Source: JBDOQU01 sp039839375 (GTDB taxonomy: Bacteria > Pseudomonadota > Alphaproteobacteria > DSM-16000 > Inquilinaceae). From it: 64,000 bases of DNA. Where the stretch lies: assembly GCF_039839375.1 (NCBI RefSeq), contig NZ_JBDOQU010000004.1, forward strand, positions 1 through 64,000, in the 5' to 3' direction. Position numbers and translations under genes: made by a program. Below, in pieces: positions 24,386 through 36,800 of the stretch (the stretch's first letter is position 1; each line of letters starts with the position of its first letter). The notes below the pieces were generated by a model. The model made no database searches. It saw nothing but the letters and a program-made list of their open reading frames with translations, and had not been told where the DNA came from.

Positions 24386-26752
24386 ATGCGTCCGCTCTCG
24401 ACATCCGGCATTTCGTTGATCATGGTCGGCGCGATCAGCCTGTTCGCCGGCAGGCTTCCTGCTCAGGAGTCGCTGCCGTTTCCGCCAACGCCTTCGCCAA
24501 GCATCGCCGAGCGGACGATGCAGGAATCGACGTACCAGCCGCTGTCGGAGCCGCGCCGCCTGCCGGCCGATGCGCCGAACGTCCTGATCATCATGCTCGA
24601 CGACACCGGCCCGGCGCTGCCGAGCACCTTCGGCGGCGACATTCAGACACCGACCCTGTCCCGCCTCGCACAAAGCGGGATCTCGTACAACCGCTTCCAC
24701 AATACCGCTATGTGCTCGCCGACCCGCGCCGCCCTGCTGACCGGGCGCAACCATCATCGCGTCGGATTCGGGCAGATCGCCGAGCTCTCGAACAACTGGG
24801 ACGGCTACAGCGGAATGTGGCCGGCCACCACCGCCTCGGTCGCCACTGTCCTCGGCGACTATGGATATGCCACCTCGGCGTTCGGCAAATGGCACAACAC
24901 GCCGGCAGACGAGACGACGCAGATGGGCCCGTTCGACCGTTGGCCGACAGGGCGCCTCGTGGGCTTCGACTACTTCTACGGTTTCCTCGCCGGCGAGTCG
25001 TCGCAATGGGAGCCGGCGATCGTCGAGAACACCGTGCGCATCGAGCCGCCTGATCGCCCGGGCTACCACTTCACCGAGGACATGACGGACCAGGCAGTCG
25101 GATGGCTTCGCCGGCAGCGTGCCCTGGCGCCGGAGAGACCGTTCTTCTTGTATTGGGCGCCTGGGGCGGCGCATGGCCCGCACCACATCTTCAGCGAATG
25201 GGCGGACAGGTACGACGGCAGGTTCGATGATGGCTGGGATGCCATGCGCGAGCGCATCTTCGCGCGCCAGAAGGATCTCGGCTGGATTCCGGCGGACGCC
25301 GAACTGACCTCAAGACCTGCGACACTTCCTGCCTGGAACGATATTCCCGATGATGAGAAGCCGTTTCAAATTCGCTTGATGGAAGTGTTCGCCGGCTATG
25401 TCGAGCATGCGGACACGCAGGCTGGCCGGCTGATCGACGAACTCGAAAACCTCGGGGTCCGTGACAACACGCTGGTTTTCTACATCTGGGGCGACAACGG
25501 ATCGAGCGCCGAAGGCCAGCGCGGGACGATCAGTGAGCTTCTCGCGCAGAACGGCATTGCGACCGAGACCGAGGACCATCTGCGGGCGCTCGAGGAGCTG
25601 GGCGGTCTCGACGTCTTGGGCGGTCCGGAAACCGATCCCATGTATCACGCCGGTTGGGCATGGGCGGGCAGCACGCCCTATCAGGCGACCAAGCTTGTCG
25701 CCTCTCACTTCGGCGGCACGCGCACGCCGCTCGTCGTGTCGTGGCCGCAATCGATCGCGGCCGATGATGCGCCGCATCCCCAGTTCCACCATGTCAACGA
25801 CATCGTGCCGACGATCTACGACGTGCTCGGCATCGAGCCGCCGCGTCTCGTCGACGGTGTGTCGCAAAGCCCGCTGGACGGCGTCAGCATGCGGTACAGC
25901 TTCGCCTCCGCCACGGCGCCAGACCAGAAAACGGAGCAGTATTTCGAGATCATGGGCAGCCGCGCCCTCTATCGGGATGGCTGGATCGCCTCGGCATTCG
26001 GGCCGCGCACTCCCTGGGTGCCCGGGATGGACCCGAGCATCCTGACATGGACGCCCGACAACGACGTCTGGGAGCTTTACGACCTGCGCTCCGACTTTTC
26101 GCAGGCGCTGGATCTGGCGGCACAGCAGCCGGAGAGGGTCGCGACGATGGTGGATGCCTTCAACGTCACGGCAGAGGCCAACAGGGTTTATCCGATCGGC
26201 GGGGGCCTGTGGTCGATCCTCCATCCGGAGAACGCGCCCCACAATTCCGCGACGGCGTTCCGGTACACACAGGACGTTACCGCCGTCCCGGAATTCGCCG
26301 CACCGAAGCTCGGTGCGCGCAGCAACCTGGTCACCATCGATACCGAATTGAACCCCGACTCCGCCGGCGTGTTGTACGCGCTTGGCGCATTCTCGGGCGG
26401 GCTTGCGCTATGGGTCGAGAACGGCAAGATCACCTACGAGTACAACCTGTTCGAAATCGAGCGCACGCGCATCGAGTCGACTGGGTCCCTGCCGACCGGG
26501 GCCGCGACGATCGAGGTCGAATCGCGCTTCGGCCAGGGCCACGCCGCTCCGATCGACGTGACGATCCGCGTCAACGGACAGGCTGTTGCCGAAGGGCATG
26601 TACCGCGATCGGCGCCGCTGGCCTTCACCGCGAATGACGCGTTCGACGTCGGCAGGGACAGCTATTCGCCGGTCTCCCTGGCCTATTTCGACCGGGCGCC
26701 GTTCACGTTCGACGGCGAGATCAAGGAACTCGCGGTGAATTACATGGAGTAA
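24386..26752 (+). CDS. Secreted arylsulfatase-family sulfatase
   Basis: This 788-residue protein has an N-terminal signal segment (about residues 8-27), the metal site LDD (71-73), and the sulfatase signature CSPTRAALLTGR with Cys110, the residue converted to formylglycine. FGKWH and later WGDNGS supply further active-site residues. It is longer than short sulfatases and has a C-terminal beta-rich domain (about 640-788), as in large arylsulfatases. It hydrolyses sulfate esters, probably in the periplasm. No sulfatase-maturing enzyme lies in the window. The gene follows the outer-membrane protein and shares its operator type. Confidence 0.92.
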   Translation: MRPLSTSGISLIMVGAISLFAGRLPAQESLPFPPTPSPSIAERTMQESTYQPLSEPRRLPADAPNVLIIMLDDTGPALPSTFGGDIQTPTLSRLAQSGISYNRFHNTAMCSPTRAALLTGRNHHRVGFGQIAELSNNWDGYSGMWPATTASVATVLGDYGYATSAFGKWHNTPADETTQMGPFDRWPTGRLVGFDYFYGFLAGESSQWEPAIVENTVRIEPPDRPGYHFTEDMTDQAVGWLRRQRALAPERPFFLYWAPGAAHGPHHIFSEWADRYDGRFDDGWDAMRERIFARQKDLGWIPADAELTSRPATLPAWNDIPDDEKPFQIRLMEVFAGYVEHADTQAGRLIDELENLGVRDNTLVFYIWGDNGSSAEGQRGTISELLAQNGIATETEDHLRALEELGGLDVLGGPETDPMYHAGWAWAGSTPYQATKLVASHFGGTRTPLVVSWPQSIAADDAPHPQFHHVNDIVPTIYDVLGIEPPRLVDGVSQSPLDGVSMRYSFASATAPDQKTEQYFEIMGSRALYRDGWIASAFGPRTPWVPGMDPSILTWTPDNDVWELYDLRSDFSQALDLAAQQPERVATMVDAFNVTAEANRVYPIGGGLWSILHPENAPHNSATAFRYTQDVTAVPEFAAPKLGARSNLVTIDTELNPDSAGVLYALGAFSGGLALWVENGKITYEYNLFEIERTRIESTGSLPTGAATIEVESRFGQGHAAPIDVTIRVNGQAVAEGHVPRSAPLAFTANDAFDVGRDSYSPVSLAYFDRAPFTFDGEIKELAVNYME

Positions 26753-26759
26753 CCGCATC

Positions 26760-26863
26760 GCGGCGGCACACCGCCGCGCATTGGAACCCGTCGATGCATC
26801 TGGCGCGGTCGCACGGGACTGCATGAACTGCGCAGCCGCGATCGGCTTCGATCGCGGCTGCGC
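26760..26863. terminator. Two hairpins between convergent sulfatase and katG
   Basis: The first is GCGGCGG/CCGCCGC (26760-26777). The second is a perfect 15-bp stem (26830-26844 with 26849-26863) closed by GCTT. Position between two convergent stops fits a bidirectional terminator; there is no strong T-run. Confidence 0.65.
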
Positions 26864-26883
26864 TCTACTCAAACCGCTCGACC

Positions 26884-29079
<2,196 letters not shown>

Positions 29080-29184
29080 TACTGCCTCGCTGCCGGTTGA
29101 CGTGTTTCCATAGCGTCAATTTACGCAGCGTATCCGATCAGGTAAACTAGGCTTTGCTGATCTCTACGATAAGAAAGTTTTATA
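29080..29184. promoter_or_regulatory. Shared katG/oxyR promoter region
   Basis: This 105-nt divergent spacer is AT-richer than its surroundings. It contains a dyad GATCAG (29136-29141) and CTGATC (29157-29162) separated by 15 nt, a plausible regulator site. OxyR sites are loosely conserved, so binding here is inferred from position. Confidence 0.45.
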
Positions 29185-30066
29185 ATGCCCAGCCCAGTGA
29201 CTCTCAGGCAGCTGCGCTACTTCGACGCGTTGGCGCATCATAGTCACTTCGGACGCGCGGCAGAAGCTTGTGCGATCTCGCAGCCGGCCCTGTCGATGCA
29301 GATCAGGGAGCTGGAGGAGATCCTGGGCGCCGCGCTTATCGAGAGAGGCGGAAGGAAGGTCCGGCTTACGCCGTTCGGGGAACAGGCCTCCCCGCGCGTC
29401 CGCGACATCCTGCGCTCGGTCGATGAGCTGGAAGATTTCGCGCGGGTGTCGCGGGACCGGATCGCCAGCCGGTTGCGCGTCGGCATGATCCCCACGGTCG
29501 CGCCCTATCTGTTGCCGAAGCTGATCGAGAACCTCACCCGAAAGCACCCGGAACTTGAGATTCATGTGCGTGAGGCGTTGACGTCGAAGCTGATCGAGGA
29601 GCTTACGGAAGGCAGGCTCGACGCGGCGATCGTCGCTCTGCCCGTCTCCGAGCCTTCGCTGACCGAAATCGCCCTGTTCGCGGAAAATTTCCTGCTGGTC
29701 CGGCCGGGCGAGGATGAGGGAAAGCCGCCGCCCAGCGGTGAGATGCTGCGCGAGATGCGGCTGCTTCTGCTGGACGAGGGGCACTGTTTTCGCGATCAGG
29801 CCCTGTCGTTCTGCAATATGCAATCGTCGCCACGGGAGGGGCTGCTGGACGCGAGTTCTTTCTCCACGCTCGTCCAGATGGTCAAGGCCGGCATGGGGGT
29901 GACGCTGATCCCGGAAATGGCCTTGGCGGTGGAGACGGGCGCGGGGTCGGTATCGGTCGCTCGCTTCAAGGACCCCCAACCCTCGCGGACCATCGGCATG
30001 GTCTGGCGCAAGACGAGCCCTCTGGCCTCACAACTCCTGGAGCTTTCCGGCCTGATCGTTCCTTGA
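29185..30066 (+). CDS. oxyR: OxyR-type peroxide-sensing LysR regulator
   Basis: This 293-residue LysR protein has an N-terminal winged HTH (SHFGRAAEACAISQPALSMQ region, about residues 20-40). In the regulatory domain, Cys201 and Cys210 in EGHCFRDQALSFC match the redox pair of E. coli OxyR (Cys199/Cys208). Hydrogen peroxide forms a disulfide between them and switches DNA binding. Divergence from katG supports control of that gene. Confidence 0.95.
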   Translation: MPSPVTLRQLRYFDALAHHSHFGRAAEACAISQPALSMQIRELEEILGAALIERGGRKVRLTPFGEQASPRVRDILRSVDELEDFARVSRDRIASRLRVGMIPTVAPYLLPKLIENLTRKHPELEIHVREALTSKLIEELTEGRLDAAIVALPVSEPSLTEIALFAENFLLVRPGEDEGKPPPSGEMLREMRLLLLDEGHCFRDQALSFCNMQSSPREGLLDASSFSTLVQMVKAGMGVTLIPEMALAVETGAGSVSVARFKDPQPSRTIGMVWRKTSPLASQLLELSGLIVP

Positions 30067-30300
30067 CCCAACACCGTCATGCCGGACCCCGATCCGGCAT
30101 CCATGCGGCATCGATGACGACGGGGGTGCCTCCGGTTCTTCGCCGCCGGCGCAGCGTCACCGGCCTATGGATTCCGGCTCGGAGGCCGGAATGACCAACA
30201 AGAGAAGACTCCCTCATGGTGAGCCTGCCGAGCCGTGTATGCCGCGACGTCCTTCGACTAGCTTGTTCGTTGGCGCGTAGCGAATTGACAGACCTGGATA
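30067..30300. repeat. Intergenic palindromic repeats
   Basis: Contains the hairpins ATGCCGGA...TCCGGCAT (about 30079-30101) and ATTCCGGC...GCCGGAAT (about 30171-30192), joined as in other clusters, and one half of the CCTCATGG-type element. No gene is seen here. Confidence 0.8.
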
Positions 30301-30350
30301 ATGCCGGGCTTGATGAAAAAGGAAGATGAGTCGGATCAAGGAATCATGGA

Positions 30351-30995
30351 ATGGAACTGATCACGCCCGGCCCCGCCAGCCTTGTGGTGTTCGTCAGCGC
30401 CGCGTTGGTGCTGCTGCTGGTTCCCGGCCCCGCCGTTCTCTACATCTTCGCGCGGTCTGTTGAGCAAGGCCGTCTCGCCGGCTTCATTTCCGTTATCGGC
30501 ATCCATACCGCCACGCTCGTGCATATCGCGGCCGCCGCCCTTGGCCTGTCGGCGATACTCGCCTCATCCGCGCTCGCCTTCGGCATCATCAAGTACGCCG
30601 GCGCCGCCTACCTGATCTGGCTTGGCCTCAGGAAACTCTTCGGGCCCAGACAAGAATCCACCGTCGCGGTCGCGGAGCACAAATACGGGCGGCTGTTCCG
30701 CGACGGCTTCGTCGTCAATCTCCTCAACCCCAAGACAGCGCTGTTCTTTCTGGCTTTCCTGCCGCAATTCGTGGATGTGAGCCGCGGGCATGTCGCGATG
30801 CAGATCGCCTTCCTGGGGCTGCTCTTCACATTGATCGGATTCGTCACCGACTGCTGCTATGCGCTCGCCGCGGGAACGGCCGGCGGTTGGCTGAAGCGGA
30901 ACCGCGGATATCTCCAGTTCGAACGGTATATCAGCGGGTTCCTCTTCATCGGCCTCGGCCTGACAGCGGCGTTCGCGGGCAACCAGCGGAAATAG
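30351..30995 (+). CDS. LysE/RhtB-family exporter
   Basis: This 214-residue protein has about six membrane helices, starting with ALVLLLVPGPAVLYIF, the typical LysE opening with a PGP motif. It also has GAAYLIWLGL and NLLNPKTALFFLAFLPQF, further family hallmarks. LysE/RhtB proteins export amino acids such as homoserine or threonine; the substrate here is not known. It stands alone between repeat clusters. Confidence 0.92.
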   Translation: MELITPGPASLVVFVSAALVLLLVPGPAVLYIFARSVEQGRLAGFISVIGIHTATLVHIAAAALGLSAILASSALAFGIIKYAGAAYLIWLGLRKLFGPRQESTVAVAEHKYGRLFRDGFVVNLLNPKTALFFLAFLPQFVDVSRGHVAMQIAFLGLLFTLIGFVTDCCYALAAGTAGGWLKRNRGYLQFERYISGFLFIGLGLTAAFAGNQRK

Positions 30996-31021
30996 GGCAG
31001 AGGAAATAGGGATCGCCAGCC

Positions 31022-31495
31022 CTATGAACCCCGCGCCGCCGCTTCCAGCCCCGCGATGTCGAGTTTCACCATCCCGAGCATCGCTTCGGTGACTCGCCTG
31101 GCCGTGTCCGAATCGGAATCGCCCATGAGTTCGCCGAGCCGTTTGGGCGTGATCTGCCAGGAGAGGCCCCAGCGGTCCTTCAGCCAGCCGCATTGTTCCG
31201 TCGACCCGCCTTCTTTCAGCGCGTCCCAGAGATGGTCGATCTCCGCCTGGGTTTCGCATTCGACCATGATCGAGAAGCTGTGGTTGAACGGATCGAGCGG
31301 ACCCGCCTCGATCGCCATATAGCGTTGGTCGCCGAGCGTGAAGACGCCGATCCTGACGCTGCCTGCAGGCCCGCTCGGCGTGTCGGCCGGCAAGCCGGAG
31401 ATCGACTGGATCGACGAGCCGGGGATCAGCGATGTGTAGAAGCCGATGGCGGCCTCCATATCCTTCTCGAACCAGAGATTCTGGGTGACCTTCAT
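31022..31495 (-). CDS. PhnB-like VOC (glyoxalase-fold) protein
   Basis: This 157-residue protein starts with MKVTQNLWFEKDMEAAIGFY and later has HLWDALKEGG and GWLKDRWGLSWQI. These are typical of the PhnB-like / 3-demethylubiquinone methyltransferase-annotated VOC family. The enzymatic function of most members is unknown. It is convergent with the LysE gene. Confidence 0.85.
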   Translation of the reverse strand: MKVTQNLWFEKDMEAAIGFYTSLIPGSSIQSISGLPADTPSGPAGSVRIGVFTLGDQRYMAIEAGPLDPFNHSFSIMVECETQAEIDHLWDALKEGGSTEQCGWLKDRWGLSWQITPKRLGELMGDSDSDTARRVTEAMLGMVKLDIAGLEAAARGS

Positions 31496-31669
31496 TGCTG
31501 TGATCCTTTCCTTTCAATCGCGATGCGCCAGGGACGCACAATCCGAGGACGGATGAGGCGACCCGTTGCCGACATGCTGAACGATTTTTCTTGCGCGAGA
31601 AGTTGTGCCGGAAACGCTGCCTGTTGGTTGCAGATCTGAGCAGCGGTATGCGCCAGCTGTGGGTACACC
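31496..31669. other. Non-coding spacer upstream of the PhnB-like gene
   Basis: I see no gene or clear structure here. It should hold the promoter of the minus-strand PhnB-like gene. Confidence 0.4.
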
Positions 31670-32270
31670 CTTCGACAGGCGATTCTTTTTGAAGTCATGC
31701 TGGACTTAATCCAGCACCCATACGGCATCGATGAAGATCAGGACCACGCCCGATCCCTCGCTGTCGGTGAAGCGGCAAGGGCCCATGGATTCCGGATCAA
31801 GTCCGGAATGACCTAAGGGAGAAGCTCTCGCCCCTATCCCCTCATGGCGAGCTTGTCGAACCATGTGCGCCCGGACCCTCCCAATACCGTCATGCCGGAC
31901 CCCGATCCGGCATCCATGCGGCGTCGATGACGGGCAGGGACCGCGTCCGGTTCTTCACCGCCGGCGCAGCGGCGCCGGCCTATGGATTCCCGATCAAGTC
32001 GGGAACGACCAACAAGAGAAGACTTCCTCATGGTGAGCCCGTCGAACCATGTGCGCCCGCACCCTCCCAATACCGTCATGCCGGACCCCGATCCGGCATC
32101 CATGCGGCGTCGATGGCGGGCGGAGGCGCGCCCGGTTCTTCGCCGCCGGTGAAGCGGCAAGGGCCTATGGATTCCCGATCAAGTCGGGAACTACCAACAA
32201 AGAGGAGACTTCCTCATGGTGAGCTTGTCGAACCATGTGTGCCCGCATCCTTCGACAAGATCAGGACGAG
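31670..32270. repeat. Large intergenic repeat cluster
   Basis: About 600 bases contain repeated hairpins of ATGCCGGA/TCCGGCAT and ATTCCCGA/TCGGGAAT type, and several copies of the CCTCATGG...CCATGTG element. A unit from about 31845 to 32040 reappears, with few changes, at about 32030-32220. No gene is supported. Confidence 0.85.
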
Positions 32271-32283
32271 GATCCTGCCGGCT

Positions 32284-33411
32284 TCATCCCATCTCCACCA
32301 ACCGCTCGATGAAGCGCTTCTTCCGGGCGTGGCGATCGCGGATCGAGCGGAGCCGGCGGGTGAAGTTTTCGCCTTCACCCCGCTCCTCCGCGATCAGGCG
32401 CAGATCGGCCAGAAGCTCCATCGCCATGTCGTAGCCTGAGGGGTTGCGGCGCTCGATCTCCGTTTCGATCTCGTCCCAGACGCCTTCTCCACGGCGCGCC
32501 ACCGCCTCTATCCGCGCCCGGCGCGCCTTCTCCGCTTCCTCGGCCAGCCGGCGGCGTTCGGCGGCGGCGCGTTCGGCCTCCTCCCGTTCGCGGGCGAGGC
32601 GGATTTCTCCGGCGCGGGACCGCAATTCGCCGACAGTACGGGCGGGGCGCGCCGAGGCTTCGGCGTTTAGCCCCTGGCGGTTCCGGACAGCGCGCCGCAG
32701 TTCGGCCGCGACATGCCGGTCGCCCTCCGCCAGCCGGGTCAGAAGTTCGGTCTTCTCAGCGTCCGCCATCGCCTCGATGGATTGCCGGACGGCTTTCGGC
32801 GAAGGCGCATCCGTCTCTTCGGAACGTTCGGCCGCCGCCTCGACGAGATCGGCATCGATGCCGAAGAAGTCCGCTAACGCCTCCAGCGCCGGCGTCAGCG
32901 GCGCGATTCCGGTCAACGGTTCCGGCTCGTCATCCTTGAAGACATCCATTTCGACGCCGATCAGCCACAGGAGATAGAGCGGCCTGAGGTCGCCCGCCAG
33001 CAGATCGTCGCGCAGCGGCGCCAGGGCGGCCAGCCAGCCGGAATCGTCATCGTCCCAATCGAACCCTACCTCCTCGCGATCGATGTCGAGGATCAGGTTC
33101 TCGCCCGCGTCCCGCACCAGAACGGGATAGTCGTCGCGGATGAAGGGTTCGATCACAGGCCGGTCGACCAGCCGTTTCGGCAGGCGGATCATCAGCCGAT
33201 GTTCGCCCCAATTGGCGAGGTAGAGGTGAAGGTCGAACCAGCGCTCCATCAGCGCGGCGGGATCGCCCTTGAAGTCGCCCCACTCATAGGAATTCGTGAA
33301 GCTCCACGACGTGATCCGCGCCCGCGACGACAGTTCCCTCAGCGAATCGCGATCCTCCTCGTCAAGAGGCCGGTCGACCGCCAGGAATTCGTAATACTGG
33401 TATTCGCTCAT
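32284..33411 (-). CDS. Conserved hypothetical protein with coiled-coil C-terminus
   Basis: The 375-residue protein starts with MSEYQYYEFLAVDRPLDEED. It has a globular N-terminal half with Trp- and Asp-rich motifs (TNSYEWGDFKGD, LANWGEHRLMIRLP), then a charged helical part (about residues 255-310, many REREEAERAA-like heptads). It ends with a short globular helix bundle. There is no signal peptide or membrane helix. The opening resembles that of proteins annotated only as hypothetical in other alphaproteobacteria and elsewhere. I do not know its function; the nearby signalling genes are on the same strand. Confidence 0.72.
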   Translation of the reverse strand: MSEYQYYEFLAVDRPLDEEDRDSLRELSSRARITSWSFTNSYEWGDFKGDPAALMERWFDLHLYLANWGEHRLMIRLPKRLVDRPVIEPFIRDDYPVLVRDAGENLILDIDREEVGFDWDDDDSGWLAALAPLRDDLLAGDLRPLYLLWLIGVEMDVFKDDEPEPLTGIAPLTPALEALADFFGIDADLVEAAAERSEETDAPSPKAVRQSIEAMADAEKTELLTRLAEGDRHVAAELRRAVRNRQGLNAEASARPARTVGELRSRAGEIRLAREREEAERAAAERRRLAEEAEKARRARIEAVARRGEGVWDEIETEIERRNPSGYDMAMELLADLRLIAEERGEGENFTRRLRSIRDRHARKKRFIERLVEMG

Positions 33412-33484
33412 CGCTCTTGATGGTCATTGCCGAATGGAACGGAAAGCAGCCGACAACGAGCATTACGGCGAGAAGCGCGTAGCC

Positions 33485-33874
33485 TCAATGGGGTCCTGAC
33501 GGGCCGGCGGAAATGGCCAGCGCCATGGCGCGTTCGAACTCCCGGGCGTCGAACGGCTTCTTGACGACGATTTCGTCGCGATAGCCGTCGATCAGGCCCT
33601 CCACGCCGTATCCGGTGGTGAAGATGAAGGGCACTCCCCGCCGGCGCAGGATATCGGCGACAGGGAAGGAGGGCGAGCCGGCGACGTTGACGTCCAGGAC
33701 GGCGAAATCGATATCGTCTTCCTTCGCATGCGACAGGGCGCTGTTCATCCGGGTGGCGAGAAACGCCACCTCATGCCCCAAATCGGAGATCATTCCCTCA
33801 AGGTGCATGGCGATCAACGGTTCGTCCTCAACGATCAGGATATGCCGGCTGCCTGCTTTCGTCCTGGTCGCCAT
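33485..33874 (-). CDS. Single-domain response regulator
   Basis: This 129-residue protein is a lone receiver domain: acidic pocket Glu-Asp-Glu (IVEDEPLIA, residues 15-18), phospho-acceptor Asp61 in AVLDVNVAG, and the conserved Lys in VVKKPFDAREF. There is no output domain, so it relays phosphate or binds a partner. Its start lies inside the last 47 nt of the giant sensor kinase gene, so the two are translationally coupled and it is the probable partner. Confidence 0.93.
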   Translation of the reverse strand: MATRTKAGSRHILIVEDEPLIAMHLEGMISDLGHEVAFLATRMNSALSHAKEDDIDFAVLDVNVAGSPSFPVADILRRRGVPFIFTTGYGVEGLIDGYRDEIVVKKPFDAREFERAMALAISAGPSGPH

Positions 33875-36800
33875 GCGACTCCATTTTTATTGAATCCAGG
33901 GGCATCGGCGCGTCGATGGCGCAGACGACGCCGGAGGGTTCATAGAGAACACGCACCTCGCCGTTCAGTTCCAGCGCCAGCGCCCGTTCGATCAGGCGGG
34001 TCCCGAAACCCTGGCGCGCCGGGGGCGTCACCGGGGGGCCGCCGCTTTCCGTCCAGCGCAGCGCCAGGCGTCGGTCCTGGCCCCGCCCGTCCAGCCGCCA
34101 GGAGATATCGACATGGCCTTCGTCGTCCGACAGCGCGCCGTATTTCGCGGCGTTGGTCGAAAGCTCGTGCAGCGCCATGGCGATCGCCAGCGCGGCGCTC
34201 GGCGGAAGCTGGATGTGCGGGCCGCCGACGCGGAACCGGTCGCCCACGTCGTGAGGCTCGATCGTGTCCTTCACCACGTTCACCAGGTCCGCGCCTTCCC
34301 AGTTATCGTGCGTCAGCAGGTCATGGGCCTTGGCGAGCGCGATCAGCCGGGAGCTGAAGGCGGCGCGCGCCTCCTTCAGCGAGGCGGAGTCGCCGAAGGT
34401 CTGCGTCGCGATGGCCTGCACCTTCGCCAGGGAATTCTTGACCCGGTGGTTGAGCTCGTCGATGAGGATCTTCCGGTGCTTGTCGGCTTGCCGTCGTTCG
34501 GTCATGTCCCGCGCGATCGTCGAGCCGCCGATGGGCGCGCCCCTGGCGTCGGCAAGCGGGGATATGGTCAGCGACACCCACACGTCGCTTCCGTCCTTGC
34601 GCCGCCGCACCGTCTCGAAATGCTCGATATGCTCGCCGCGCCGCAAGCGCGCCAGAATGCCGGCTTCCTCCTCGCGCAGCTCAGGCGGCGCCAGCATCAT
34701 GATGGACTTGCCCACGATCTCCTCCGCCTCGTAGCCGAAGAGCCGCCGGGCGCCATCGTTCCAACTGGTGACGACGCCCTCCAAATCCTTGCTCATGACG
34801 GCGTCGTCGGAGGATGAGACGATCGCGGCGAGCCGCCGCGCCGCCGCCTCCGCTCCACTTCGCTCAGTGATGTCCTCGATCGCCAGCAGGATCAGTTCGC
34901 CACGGCCGCCGTTTCGCGCCATCCTGCGGGCGTTCAGCAGCATGCAGCGCCGCCCCAGATCCGTGAAATCGTGCTCCACCTCGAAATCGACGACCGCCTG
35001 ATCGTGGGTCAGGACGTCCTGGAGCAGTTCCCGCAGGCGCGGGATGTCCCATTGCCCGTTCCCAAGCTCATAGACAAGGCGGCCCTCGGTTTCCCCGCGA
35101 ATGGCGTCGAACTGGTCGTAGAAGGCGCTGTTGGCGGACTGGACGCGAAGGTCGCCGTTCAGGACCAGAAGGGGCTGCCGGATCGTGGACACGATGGCCT
35201 CGGAATAGATCCGCGCCTCGTTGACCGCGTCGGCGGCCTGCTTCCGCTCGGTTATGTCCCCGAAGGTGATGACGACGCCCGCGATGCGGTTGTCCCGGGT
35301 GCGGTAGGGCAGCATGCGCCGCAGATACCAGCGGCCGGAATCGCTGGAGACCTCCGCGTCGATGCCGGTCAGCTTCCCCAGCACGGCCTCGGCGTCGCGC
35401 AGCAGGTCCTCGTCGGCGAATTTCCGCGCGAAATCGGCGACGGAGCGGCCGATGTCGGAGGATACGAGGTTGAACAGTTCCCTGGTCGCCGGCGCGAACC
35501 ATTTGATGCGGAGATCGGTGTCCAGGAAGAGGGTCGCCGTCTCCGATCCGGCGAGGAGGTTGTTCAGGTCGTTGGTGGTGTTCTCCAACTCCCCGATCTT
35601 GTGCTGAAGCTGGCTGTTGACCGTGTTCAGCTCCTCGTTGAACGACTGCAACTCCTCCTTGGAAGTTTCCAGCTCCTCATTGGTGGACTGAAGCTCCTCG
35701 TTCATGGAGGTGGCTTCCTCGTTCGACGCCTTCAGCTCCTCGTTGGCGGTTTCCAGATGCTCGATGGTGTTCTGCAGTTCCGCGCGGACGGCGCTCAACT
35801 CCTCCTGAAGGTCGCGCTCGCCGGAGGAGATTTCGGCCGGATCGCGCCGGCCGGAATCCTCGGCCGGCGCCGGCCCGCCGTTCGACTTCTCCTCCTCGAA
35901 AGTCACCAGCAGGTCGCCGCCCCGGGAGGAAGAGGGAAGCGGCGACACCGTCACCGCGACCGGGCAGCTTCGGCCGTTCCGCCGGATCAGCGCCTTCGTC
36001 GCCACGGGCTGGTTCGTCGCCATCGCCTCGCGCACCGCGCCGCGAAGCTTGGCGACAAGCCCCTCCCGGGCCATCGCCATCAGATCCTTCGTCGGCTCGC
36101 CCGTCGGCTGCTCCAGATAGTCGCCGGTCCGCCCGTGGAAATAGAGCGCGCGGCATTTCCGGTCGATCAGGACCGACGCCGGCGCGTACCGCTCCAGCAG
36201 CGCGCGGCGCGCGACATCGGCCACCGGGGCCGCCGGCTCGGGGGCCGACGGTCGATCGGGATCGCTCGCCGCCGTTCGATCTCCGCCCCGCGTCGGGAAA
36301 TCGATGATGTCGTGCCGGGTCGGTCCCATCCGGCGGTATATCCGCCACTTCTTGGAGACCGTCTCGAAAAGCTCATCATGCTTCCCGACCGTCTCCGCAT
36401 TGCCCAGGAACAGATACCCGCCCTGCCTCAGCGCGAAATGGCAGAGCGCGATGATCCTCTGCTGCGCCGCGGGCTCCAGGTAGATCAGCAGGTTCCGGCA
36501 CGAAACCAGGTCCAGGCGAGAGAAGGGAGGATCGCGCAGCAAATCCTGCGGCGCGAAGACGATCATGTCGCGCAGCTCCTTCCTGACCTGATAGGAGCCG
36601 TCCAGTTTCTCGAAGAACCGCCGCAGGCGCTCCGGCGGGAAGCCGGCCATGGCGGACGCCGGGAAGACGCCGTCGCGCGCCTGCCGCAGATTATCCTCCT
36701 GCGGGTCGGTCGCGAAGATCTTGAGATCGAACCGCTTTCCCGCCAGTTCGGCCTGCTCCGTCACCAGCATCGCCAGGGAATAGGCTTCCTGTCCGGTCGA

